Positions 54,388-61,651 of a stretch of 64,000 nt of DNA are shown in pieces. Numbering within the stretch: the first letter of the stretch is position 1; every line of letters starts with the position of its first letter. The notes under the pieces are model-generated. The model searched no databases, was not told the origin of the DNA, and saw only the letters and a program-made list of their open reading frames with translations. The position numbers and the translations under genes were made by a program. The stretch is taken from contig NZ_RFFH01000008.1 in the NCBI RefSeq assembly GCF_003696265.1, positions 124,001-188,000 on the forward strand. Direction: 5' to 3'. The stretch comes from Nocardia stercoris. Lineage in GTDB: Bacteria; Actinomycetota; Actinomycetes; Mycobacteriales; Mycobacteriaceae.

Positions 54388-55530
54388 ATGTCTTGGGGCG
54401 TGGACGCATTCGAGCCGGCAGTGGCGGTGCCGAGGCTGCTGGAGCGGATCGGGGAGCGGCTGGGAACGGCGGGCCACGAGGCGTCCGAAGCGCTTTCCGA
54501 GCACACCAGTGCGGCTGCCGTGGGGCTGCGCCGATCGGTCGGCGACAAGGTGGGAATCGAGGCGGCCGCCGGGAGCTCGCCGCATGTTCCGGAACTTCGG
54601 GACACCGCACCGCAGGTCGGCAACCACACGGCAGCAACAGATCTCGCCACGCTGATCGAACAACGGTCGGCGCAGTTGGGGCTCGACACTCCGGCGCGCA
54701 GGGCGCTGGAAGCCGGATTGTTCATCGACCGTCCGCTGTTGGAGTTCGGTGTGGTGTCCGGTCATCCGAATCCGGAACTGCTGTTCGGGCAAGCGGAGTG
54801 GGCGGGATACCTGGATGCTCGCGCCTTCGCCCGGGAATATGGTGAGGGCGAGCTGAATCCGGACTTCATCGCCGAACTACACCGGCGGGCGGCCGGTTTC
54901 GCGAAACCGGAAATCGCCGGGAAATTTCGGTCCGGGTCCATGATCGGTGTCCTTCCCGAGGAACTCGGCGATGCCGAGATCGCGGCCATCGAGGCGAATC
55001 CATTGCTGCGCTACGTTCCCGGTGGAACCGATCAGTTCCCGCGCGGTGGTATCGAATATGGCGCTCATGCAACGGGTTCGGTCGAGGAGGAGCTTCGGTC
55101 GCTCAGCAAGTGGTACAACGACCAACGGGCCGGTCCCGGTTACGACCCGTATCGGCTTGCCGCCGAGCTGGAGCAGCGGCTCGTCGCGGTTCACCCATTT
55201 CCGGACTACAACGGCCGGGTCTCTCGGCTGCTGATGAACTGGTCATTGGAGCGGGACGGCCTGTCGCCCGGTCTGCTGGAGCACTACCACGATCTCACCT
55301 CGACTCCGACGGATTGGGCGGACGTAGTGCGTCGCGGCAGTGCCACTTACGACACGATCGCGAACCGGATCGCGCGCGGCGCGGACGTGGATCCGGTGGC
55401 GGCGTTCCGGCTGGAAGGCGCGGTGGAGCGCTACCGGATGATCGAGCGGATCCTCCCTCCGCTGGTATCCGGTGGGCAGCAACGGATCGGCGCCTACCGT
55501 TCGATCATGGCGACGTTGCGTGGGTGGTGA
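54388..55530 (+). CDS. Fic domain protein with variant motif
   Basis: A 380-residue protein whose C-terminal half is a Fic fold. The core motif at residues 269-280 is HPFPDYNGRVSR: the catalytic His, the Phe, Asp, Asn and both Arg of the consensus HxFx(D/E)GNGRxxR are kept, but the first Gly is replaced by Tyr. Typical Fic helices surround it (EEELRSLSKWYNDQRAGPGY before; LLMNWSLERDGLSPGLLEHY after). Fic enzymes transfer AMP or other nucleotide groups to target proteins. The N-terminal ~85 residues are Ala/Glu-rich and unassigned. ATG 54388 has GGTGGAGCGACGGG. No antitoxin-like gene is adjacent. Confidence 0.82.
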   Translation: MSWGVDAFEPAVAVPRLLERIGERLGTAGHEASEALSEHTSAAAVGLRRSVGDKVGIEAAAGSSPHVPELRDTAPQVGNHTAATDLATLIEQRSAQLGLDTPARRALEAGLFIDRPLLEFGVVSGHPNPELLFGQAEWAGYLDARAFAREYGEGELNPDFIAELHRRAAGFAKPEIAGKFRSGSMIGVLPEELGDAEIAAIEANPLLRYVPGGTDQFPRGGIEYGAHATGSVEEELRSLSKWYNDQRAGPGYDPYRLAAELEQRLVAVHPFPDYNGRVSRLLMNWSLERDGLSPGLLEHYHDLTSTPTDWADVVRRGSATYDTIANRIARGADVDPVAAFRLEGAVERYRMIERILPPLVSGGQQRIGAYRSIMATLRGW

Positions 55531-55790
55531 CCACGACGGGCGCTGGCCCCGGGCCGCATCTGTCGTCCCGCGGACCGATGTTGGCGAATTTGCGGCAAAT
55601 ATTCTTCGGATGATGTCGGGTCGGCGACCGCGCAGTCGGCTGGCGGCGCGGGGTGTTGCTACTCGGTAGCGACCTTGTTGTGTCGGGTGGGTCACCCTCT
55701 CGCAACCGGCCCGCCGCCGATCGTGCCGTCTTGATTGCTCTATAGTTGCCAGGGCGGAGCCGGAGAGCGTCACTGAGCAGTGGAGGCACG

Positions 55791-57098
55791 ATGGGCAAGC
55801 TGTCCGACGATCTGACGACGCTGAGTCGCGAAGCGTACATCTACCTGTATCCGCTGGTCACCATGCATGTGACCCGGGCACAGCAGGTCAATGCCCCCGC
55901 CGGCGGCAGTTTCGGGCCCCCGAATCGGTTCCACCACCTGCGACAGTTCCCCGACGCCGACTTTCGCGGCGTGGTCCGCCCGAACTTCGACACGCTCTAC
56001 TCCTCGGCGTGGCTCGACCTGGATCGCACGCCGGTCCGAATCCGGGTACCCGACAGCGGCGGGCGGTTCTACATGCTGCCGATGCTGGACGCCTGGACCG
56101 ACGTGTTCGCCAACCCGGGCAAGCGCACCACCGGTACCGGGCCGCTCGACATCGTCGTGGCCGGGCCGGGTGAGCGCGGGCCGCTGCCCGCCGGGATACC
56201 GGTGATCACGGCACCGACACCGCAGGTCTGGGTGATCGGCCGGACCCAGACCAACGGACCGCGAGACTTTGCCGCGGTCAACGCGTTCCAGGACGGCATG
56301 TCGATCGCCGAGATCCGCGAGCCCGAGCCGTTCCGCCCCGATCCCGACGTGCGCACCGACATCGAGCCGCTCCGGCAGGTCAACGGGATGGCCGCCGTCG
56401 AATTCTTCGCCACCGCCGCGACCGCGTTGGCGGTGAATCCGCCGCACGCGACCGACTTCTCGCAGCTGGCCCGGATCGCCGCGCTGGGCATCGTGCCCGG
56501 CGAGAACTTCGATGCCACCCGGTTCACCGCCGCCGAGCTGGCCGAGGTCGAGGCCGGTGCCGCCGCCGGACTCGCCGCCATCCACGCCTCGGTGCCGAAA
56601 CTGGCACTGCCCGTGAACGGTTGGATGAACCTGCTCGGAACGATCGGGGTCTACGGCGACAACTATCTGACCCGGGCCGCGGTCACCCAGGTCGGGCTGG
56701 GCGCGAACCCGCCGGAGGACGCGATCTATCCGCTGCTGCTCGCCGATGCCGACGGCAACCCGATGACCGGGGACACCGACTATGTGATCCACTTCGACGC
56801 CGGCCGGCTGCCGCCGGTCGCGGCCTTCTGGTCGATCACCATGTACGACGGGGAGGGCTTCCAGATCGCCAACGAGCTGAACCGGTTCGCCATCGGTGAC
56901 CGCGACGAGCTGAAGTACAACGCCGACGGTTCACTGGACATCCTGGTGAGCCGCAAGAACCCCGGGCCCGATCGCGAGGCCAACTGGCTGCCCGCGCCGA
57001 CCGGGCCGATCGGGATCACCATGCGCCTCTACGCGCCGCTCGGTCCGGCGCTGGACGGCACCTGGACACCACCGCCGGTGCGCCCGCTGGCGGGGTAA
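55791..57098 (+). CDS. DUF1254/DUF1214 domain protein
   Basis: A 435-residue protein with the DUF1254 N-terminal domain (SREAYIYLYPLVTMHVTRAQ; VVRPNFDTLYSSAWLDLD) and the DUF1214 C-terminal domain (AFWSITMYDGEGFQIANELN; YNADGSLDILVSRKNPGPDR; NWLPAPTGPIGITMRLYAPL). This pairing is common in bacteria and in some fungi, and its function is unknown. There is no signal peptide, although some relatives are exported. ATG 55791 is set by TGGAGGCACG. The 260-nt gap upstream contains only a possible -10 element TATAGT at 55741-55746. Confidence 0.87.
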   Translation: MGKLSDDLTTLSREAYIYLYPLVTMHVTRAQQVNAPAGGSFGPPNRFHHLRQFPDADFRGVVRPNFDTLYSSAWLDLDRTPVRIRVPDSGGRFYMLPMLDAWTDVFANPGKRTTGTGPLDIVVAGPGERGPLPAGIPVITAPTPQVWVIGRTQTNGPRDFAAVNAFQDGMSIAEIREPEPFRPDPDVRTDIEPLRQVNGMAAVEFFATAATALAVNPPHATDFSQLARIAALGIVPGENFDATRFTAAELAEVEAGAAAGLAAIHASVPKLALPVNGWMNLLGTIGVYGDNYLTRAAVTQVGLGANPPEDAIYPLLLADADGNPMTGDTDYVIHFDAGRLPPVAAFWSITMYDGEGFQIANELNRFAIGDRDELKYNADGSLDILVSRKNPGPDREANWLPAPTGPIGITMRLYAPLGPALDGTWTPPPVRPLAG

Positions 57099-57132
57099 TC
57101 GACTGGCGTACAAGGATATTGCGCTCGGAGTG

Positions 57133-57810
57133 CTACCGGGCCGATGAGGCCCGCGGCTCGTCCCAGTACGCCGGCGCGGGGCCGAAGGTGTCGCGGGCGT
57201 TGGTGACCACGGCCCGGCCCAGGGCGTGATTGCCCGTGGCGCCGATGACCGCGCCGATTCCCGCGGGCAGCGCGCTGCCGAACAGCAGCAGGCCGCGACG
57301 CACCAGGAAGCGCACCGCATACTGCTTGAGCAGCGGGTTCTCGATGGAACGGATGCCGGGGACGCGGTCGCCGACCTTCGCGGCCCAGTCCTTCGCCGCA
57401 TGTGCGGCGCTCTGGCCGTACATCAGTTCGGCGCCGCCGATCCCGAACACCACCTGGCTGAGCAGCAGCCGCTTGTCCCCGGGCGGCAACGGCTCGACAT
57501 CGTGCAGCTGCCCGAGCGCGGTGGCGTAGAGCGCGGAAGTTTCCAGGAACAGCACCGATTCCAGCCCGGCGACCGCGAAACCCAGAATCGTCCCCACCCC
57601 GGGGACGGCGGCCACCAGACCGGCCACCGCGCCGCCCGCGGTGACCGCGACCAGGTACCGGGTCTCCAGCCCCCGCTCGATCTCGGCCGGACTGCGGTCG
57701 GGATGTTTGCGCCGCAGCCGTTCCAGGTACCTGGCCGCCAGCGGATCGCGGACGCCGGTACCACGGCGGACGACGAATTCCATCGTGTGCGCCACGGCGC
57801 GCTCGAACAT
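57133..57810 (-). CDS. Glycine-rich membrane-associated protein, EcsC-like
   Basis: A 225-residue protein. ATG 57810 is preferred over the TTG one codon earlier; AAAGGTGG lies upstream. A helical basic N-terminus (DPLAARYLERLRRKHPDRSP) precedes a small-residue-rich hydrophobic region (VAVTAGGAVAGLVAAVPGVG then TILGFAVAGLESVLFLE). A second such region sits near the C-terminus (FLVRRGLLLFGSALPAGIGA). This glycine-zipper pattern resembles EcsC family proteins, though only loosely. The function is unknown. Divergent from the AhpD-like gene across 82 nt. Confidence 0.6.
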   Translation of the reverse strand: MFERAVAHTMEFVVRRGTGVRDPLAARYLERLRRKHPDRSPAEIERGLETRYLVAVTAGGAVAGLVAAVPGVGTILGFAVAGLESVLFLETSALYATALGQLHDVEPLPPGDKRLLLSQVVFGIGGAELMYGQSAAHAAKDWAAKVGDRVPGIRSIENPLLKQYAVRFLVRRGLLLFGSALPAGIGAVIGATGNHALGRAVVTNARDTFGPAPAYWDEPRASSAR

Positions 57811-57892
57811 CAAGACCCACCTTTCGTCTGCGCGGCCGAGCGTACTGCAGCGAGCCCACAGGATCAGGGACGGACACGGAACGGCTGCTTCG

Positions 57893-58390
57893 GTGCTCTA
57901 CCATCCGGCTGTGGACGGATATCGCGCCGAAGACCGGATCTGGATCGACAAGCAGGAACCGGAGGTGTACGCCGCCTTGGCGGCGGTCCACACCGCGGTG
58001 CGCGCGGCCGCACACCGCGCCGGACTCGATGAACGACTCGTCGAATTGATCAACGTTCGGGTCTCGCAAATCAATGGGTGCCCGTTCTGTTTGAACCTGC
58101 ACACCAAGGCCGCCCTGGTGGCCGGGGCGACCCAACAGCAACTGGATGTACTGGCCGGATGGCGGCGCACCACGCTGTTCACGGAAATCGAGGAGGCGGC
58201 CCTGGCGCTGGCGGAGACGACCACCGAGCTACCCCGCGAGGACAAGATCGACCGCGAGTATGCTCTTGCGCGGCAATACATGTCGGATAGCCAGGCGGCA
58301 ACTGTCGTCTGGATCGCGACCACCATGGGTGCCTTCAATCGAGTCTCGATCATGAGCAGGCATCCGGTGCGGCCGCGGAAGGAGAAGTGA
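57893..58390 (+). CDS. AhpD-like carboxymuconolactone decarboxylase family protein
   Basis: A 165-residue alkylhydroperoxidase AhpD-core protein. The redox motif is VSQINGCPFCLNLHTKAALV, with the CxxC and the downstream His required for peroxidatic/disulfide chemistry. WIDKQEPEVYAALAAVHTAV is the family's N-terminal helix. I use GTG 57893; GTG 57911 in frame (VDGYRAED) is nearly as good, and neither has a clear ribosome site. The stop overlaps the GTG that could begin the following GNAT gene, so the two are co-translated. A role in peroxide or electrophile defence is inferred from the family. Confidence 0.83.
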   Translation: MLYHPAVDGYRAEDRIWIDKQEPEVYAALAAVHTAVRAAAHRAGLDERLVELINVRVSQINGCPFCLNLHTKAALVAGATQQQLDVLAGWRRTTLFTEIEEAALALAETTTELPREDKIDREYALARQYMSDSQAATVVWIATTMGAFNRVSIMSRHPVRPRKEK

Positions 58391-58395
58391 GTTTC

Positions 58396-58707
58396 ATGAC
58401 GGACCAGGCGGTCACGGCAACCGTTGCGCGAAACGACGCACAGCACCGATTCGAGGTGTGGTACGGGGACCGGCTGGCCGGATTCGCCGAATTCCGTGAG
58501 CGGGACCGTGACATCGTTTTCATCGCGACCGAGGTCGACACGGAGTTCACCGCGATCGGCCTCGGGGACGTTCTGGTCCGCGAGGCCGTCGAGGATGTGA
58601 TCGAACGCGATCTGCTGGTGGTCGCCCGCTGCCCGTTCCTGAAGGGCTGGCTGGACAAGCACCCGGAGTTCGACGCCCACGTGGTGGGCAAGGGGGTGCA
58701 GCGCTGA
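58396..58707 (+). CDS. GNAT-like acetyltransferase, YjdJ type
   Basis: A 103-residue compact Gcn5-related acetyltransferase of the short type found in many actinobacteria. It shows YGDRLAGFAEFRERDRDIVF, then FIATEVDTEFTAIGLGDVLV where the acetyl-CoA loop normally reads R/QGxG, and VVARCPFLKGWLDKHPEFDA, the hallmark C-terminal Cys-Pro-Phe segment. The pyrophosphate loop here is degenerate (TAIGLGD). ATG 58396 has GGAGAAGTGAG; GTG 58387 overlapping the upstream stop is an alternative. The substrate is unknown. Confidence 0.8.
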   Translation: MTDQAVTATVARNDAQHRFEVWYGDRLAGFAEFRERDRDIVFIATEVDTEFTAIGLGDVLVREAVEDVIERDLLVVARCPFLKGWLDKHPEFDAHVVGKGVQR

Positions 58708-58743
58708 ATTCGACTCGGCGCCGAATCGAATTCAGCGCGAGGG

Positions 58744-59751
58744 CTATTCGCGACCCGCGGAGGTGAAGGTCATATCCGCGTACCGGTTTCCCTTCACCTG
58801 GGCCGAGATCGGTTCCAGCGCGGCCAGTTCCGCCTCGGACAGGGTCACCGTCGCGGCAGCGACATTGTCGGCGAGCCGCTGCCGGCTGCGGGTTCCCGGA
58901 ATCGGGACCACGCCGAGCCCGTGCGTGCGGGCCTGGGCGTGGACCCACGCCAGCGCGACCTGGGCAGTGGTCAGGCCCCGGGCCGCCGCGATCTCGGCCA
59001 GCGGGGCGAGCAGTTCCTGATTGCGGATGGCGTTCTCGCCGGTGAACCGCGGCATGTGACCGCGGAAGTCGCCGCTGCTGAGTTGCGCGAGTTGCAGTGT
59101 GCCGGTGAGGAATCCGCGACCCAGCGGCGAGTACGGCACGAAGGTGACACCCAGTTCGGCGGCGGCGGGAACCACGCCCTGTTCCACGTCGCGGGAGAAC
59201 AGGCTCCACTCCGACTGCACGGCCGCGATCGGATGTACGGCGTGCGCGGCCCGCAGTTCGGGCCCGGTCACCTCGGACAGGCCCAGCAGGCGCACCTTGC
59301 CCTGCGCCACCAGTTCCGCCATGACACCGACGGTCTCCTCGATCGGATACCGCCTGTCGAGCCGGTGCATGTAATACAGGTCGATGGTGTCGATGCCGAG
59401 CCGGCGCAGGCTGGCCTCCACGGCCTGCCGAATGTAGGCGGGGGAGTTGTCGATCCCGCGATACGCCGGGTCGTCGGCCTTGCGGACGATGCCGTATTTC
59501 GTGGCCAACACCACTGAATCACGATGTGCCCGAACGAATTCGCCGACGAATTCCTCGTTGTGCCCGCTGCCGTAGATGTCGGCGGTGTCGAACAGGGTGA
59601 CGCCGAGTTCCAGGGCGCGTTCGAGGGTCGCGCGTGCCTCGGTGAGATCGGTTTCGCCGTAGAACTCGCTGATACCCATGGCGCCGTAACCCTGTGCGCC
59701 GACCCGGATGCCGCCGAGGTCGGTGGTCGGGAGAGTGTGCGTGCCGGTCAT
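58744..59751 (-). CDS. Aldo/keto reductase
   Basis: A 335-residue AKR-family (β/α)8 oxidoreductase. The catalytic tetrad is recognisable: Asp and Tyr in TLFDTADIYGSGHNEEFVGE, Lys in VVLATKYGIV and His in LYYMHRLDRRYPIEETVGV. The NADPH-binding end is VVPIPGTRSRQRLADNVAAA. ATG 59751 overlaps the stop of the upstream merR gene (ATGA), so both are one operon. Such MerR-AKR pairs typically detoxify aldehydes or ketones. The order of similarity suggests the YajO/AKR11-13 type, but this is not resolved. Confidence 0.9.
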   Translation of the reverse strand: MTGTHTLPTTDLGGIRVGAQGYGAMGISEFYGETDLTEARATLERALELGVTLFDTADIYGSGHNEEFVGEFVRAHRDSVVLATKYGIVRKADDPAYRGIDNSPAYIRQAVEASLRRLGIDTIDLYYMHRLDRRYPIEETVGVMAELVAQGKVRLLGLSEVTGPELRAAHAVHPIAAVQSEWSLFSRDVEQGVVPAAAELGVTFVPYSPLGRGFLTGTLQLAQLSSGDFRGHMPRFTGENAIRNQELLAPLAEIAAARGLTTAQVALAWVHAQARTHGLGVVPIPGTRSRQRLADNVAAATVTLSEAELAALEPISAQVKGNRYADMTFTSAGRE

Positions 59752-60206
59752 GCCGTGATCTCCTTGCGCTCGTGCCGTTTCACCGCGTCCCGCCAGTCGG
59801 GTGCCGGATCGCCCTCGTAGTTGGCGATCTTGCAGTCCAGAACGGCCACGGCTTGATTCAATTCGTCGATGCGGGAGAGGAGTTCGGTGCGAGTGCGGCG
59901 GAACATGGCCAGCCGCTGCGGAATCGTGGAATCCCCGGTACGCACCAGCTCCGCGTAGCCGACCATGTCGGTGACCGACATGCCGGTGGTGCGCAGCCGG
60001 CCGATGAGCAGCAGCCAGTCCAGATCGCGGTCGCTGAAGCGCCGGTTGCCGGTGTGGTCGCGGCTGACGTAGTCCATCAGGCCGATCCGCTCGTACCAGC
60101 GCAGCGTGTCGCGGGTCAGTCCCGATTTCTCGGCGACCTCCCCGATCGAGTACCGCGGCCGTTCGTAGGCGCCGGGGTCGCTCGCCTGATCCGCTCTCGC
60201 GTCCAT
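59748..60206 (-). CDS. MerR family transcriptional regulator
   Basis: A 152-residue MerR regulator. The winged helix-turn-helix starts YSIGEVAEKSGLTRDTLRWY, then ERIGLMDYVSRDHTGNRRFS. The dimerising coiled coil follows (LAMFRRTRTELLSRIDELNQ). A single cysteine (VLDCKIANYEGD) sits at the end of that helix, without a metal-binding pattern, so a small-molecule or aldehyde sensor is likelier than a metal sensor. ATG 60206 follows AGGGAGGCCCACAGG. It probably controls itself and the coupled aldo/keto reductase through the palindrome 38 nt upstream. Confidence 0.88.
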   Translation of the reverse strand: MDARADQASDPGAYERPRYSIGEVAEKSGLTRDTLRWYERIGLMDYVSRDHTGNRRFSDRDLDWLLLIGRLRTTGMSVTDMVGYAELVRTGDSTIPQRLAMFRRTRTELLSRIDELNQAVAVLDCKIANYEGDPAPDWRDAVKRHERKEITA

Positions 60207-60243
60207 CCTGTGGGCCTCCCTCTCGACGTGGTCGACGCTAGCG

Positions 60244-60263
60244 GGTTGGAGTGCACTCCAACC
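60244..60263. promoter_or_regulatory. MerR operator palindrome
   Basis: GGTTGGAGTGCACTCCAACC is a perfect 20-bp palindrome, 38-57 nt before the merR start. The TTGGAGTGCACTCCAA form is typical of operators that MerR/SoxR-like proteins twist to activate overlapping promoters. Confidence 0.75.
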
Positions 60264-60285
60264 AAGAGCGGATCGGCGAGAAATG

Positions 60286-60654
60286 TCAGCCGCGGGCCGG
60301 CAGCTGCTGCACCGACCATTTGTTGCCGTCCGGATCGGCGAAATAGGTGAACAGACCCCAGCCCTCGTCCTTGACCGGCGTCGCCTCGACACCGGCCGCG
60401 ACCAGCTGCTGATAGGCCTGTTCGGCACTGGGCACCACCATGAGCATGCCCTGCACGCTGCCGGGCGCGGCATCGGTGATCCCCTTGCCGACGGCGATCG
60501 AGCAGCCCGATCCGGGCGGCGTCAACTGCACGAAACGCACCTCGGCACTGGGGCTCTCGTCGAAGTCGGCGTGGAAGCCGACGCGGGTGTAGAACTCCTT
60601 GGCCCGGTCGACATCGGTGACCGGGAGCACGACCAACTCGATTTTCCATTCCAT
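60286..60654 (-). CDS. VOC family (glyoxalase-like) protein
   Basis: A 122-residue VOC-fold protein: MEWKIELVVLPVTDVDRAKE, then FYTRVGFHADFDE in the first half and GLFTYFADPDGNKWSVQQLP in the second, with the common DPDGNxW turn. Such small proteins include glyoxalases, lyases and antibiotic-binding resistance proteins. ATG 60654 is clear. It lies upstream of, and in the same direction as, merR, but the operator between them suggests a separate transcript. Confidence 0.82.
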   Translation of the reverse strand: MEWKIELVVLPVTDVDRAKEFYTRVGFHADFDESPSAEVRFVQLTPPGSGCSIAVGKGITDAAPGSVQGMLMVVPSAEQAYQQLVAAGVEATPVKDEGWGLFTYFADPDGNKWSVQQLPARG

Positions 60655-60752
60655 GGGGCCATGGTGGCATCGGGGTCCGACAAGTTCGGGTGCGAGTGTG
60701 CGGCTGTCACAGGACCGATGCGCGGCCCGCTCGCGCGGCCTACCCTGGCTGC

Positions 60753-60953
60753 ATGGGGAAAGACATCGACCGGGTCCGTGCTAGATCGGCGCTCGAAACG
60801 GTCAAGGAGAGTCCGGTTATCGCGGCCATCGCACTGTTACCGGTGCTGGCCGTACTCGGCGTGGTGTGGTGGCTGACGAACTGGTTCGTCGCGCTTCTCG
60901 TGCTGATCGTGTTCGGCGTCGTCGTGGTCGTTCGGGGCAGGCTGCTCGGCTGA
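60753..60953 (+). CDS. Small two-helix membrane protein
   Basis: A 66-residue protein from ATG 60753. A polar N-terminus (MGKDIDRVRARSALETVKES) is followed by two closely spaced hydrophobic helices, PVIAAIALLPVLAVLGVVWW and FVALLVLIVFGVVVVVR, ending with a basic RLLG. This is a helical-hairpin membrane topology. I recognise no family. It is convergent with sixA, 16 nt from its stop. Confidence 0.6.
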   Translation: MGKDIDRVRARSALETVKESPVIAAIALLPVLAVLGVVWWLTNWFVALLVLIVFGVVVVVRGRLLG

Positions 60954-60969
60954 GCCGCCGGCAACGGCG

Positions 60970-61470
60970 TCAGCGGGGCACGTGGAAGCGCAACAGCTCC
61001 CCGGTGCCCGGTGTGGCGTCCCGCCACGGCCGGTCGAACTCGAGCACCGCCAGCGCGGAGGTCGGGTACTTGCGGCTGAGCTCCTCGGCATCGGGGGAGC
61101 TGCGGTTCGCCGCCAGCTCCCACGCCGTCCACGGGATGCCCGGCGCGTGGCCGATCAGCAGCAGCGTCTCCACCGCGTCGTCGGTCAGCTGGATCAGCTC
61201 GATCAGTGTGCGTGGCGAGGCCTCGTAGATCGACTTCTCGTACGACACCGGCGCGCTGATGCCGGTCGCGGCGAGCGTCTCCCGGGTTCGGGTGGCGGCC
61301 GAGCACAGCACCGCGTCCACCGCCGGCTGAGTGGCCCGCAGCCAGTCACCGGCCAGTCCGGCCTCCCGGACGCCGCGTTCGGCCAGCGGACGGTCGAAGT
61401 CGGCGACACCGGCCGGGTAGCCGGATTTACCGTGGCGCATCAGGATGAGGGTCGCAGCCATGGTGATCAC
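60970..61470 (-). CDS. sixA: Phosphohistidine phosphatase SixA-like
   Basis: A 166-residue histidine-phosphatase-superfamily protein of the SixA type. The catalytic RHG motif is in LILMRHGKSGYPAG, and the second catalytic His is in LLLIGHAPGIPWTAWEL; conserved Arg and acidic residues appear in VLCSAATRTRETLAATGISA. SixA enzymes remove phosphate from phosphohistidine domains. GTG 61470 is selected because GGAGGGCATACG is correctly spaced; ATG 61461 in frame is the alternative. Whether a phosphorelay partner exists cannot be seen here. Confidence 0.85.
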   Translation of the reverse strand: MITMAATLILMRHGKSGYPAGVADFDRPLAERGVREAGLAGDWLRATQPAVDAVLCSAATRTRETLAATGISAPVSYEKSIYEASPRTLIELIQLTDDAVETLLLIGHAPGIPWTAWELAANRSSPDAEELSRKYPTSALAVLEFDRPWRDATPGTGELLRFHVPR

Positions 61471-61651
61471 CGTATGCCCTCCACGGGCCGCGACGGGCGA
61501 TCACCGGAGCCGCGATGAGATGCGTACCACTCTCGAGGCACACTTGTGGACGGCGTCACTGGCCAACCCGGGTCATCCCCCGGTCACAGTGACCCCGTCC
61601 GCCCGTCAAAAATGGGGTGGACGGCCCCACATAAGGTTCGAGGATCGAGAT

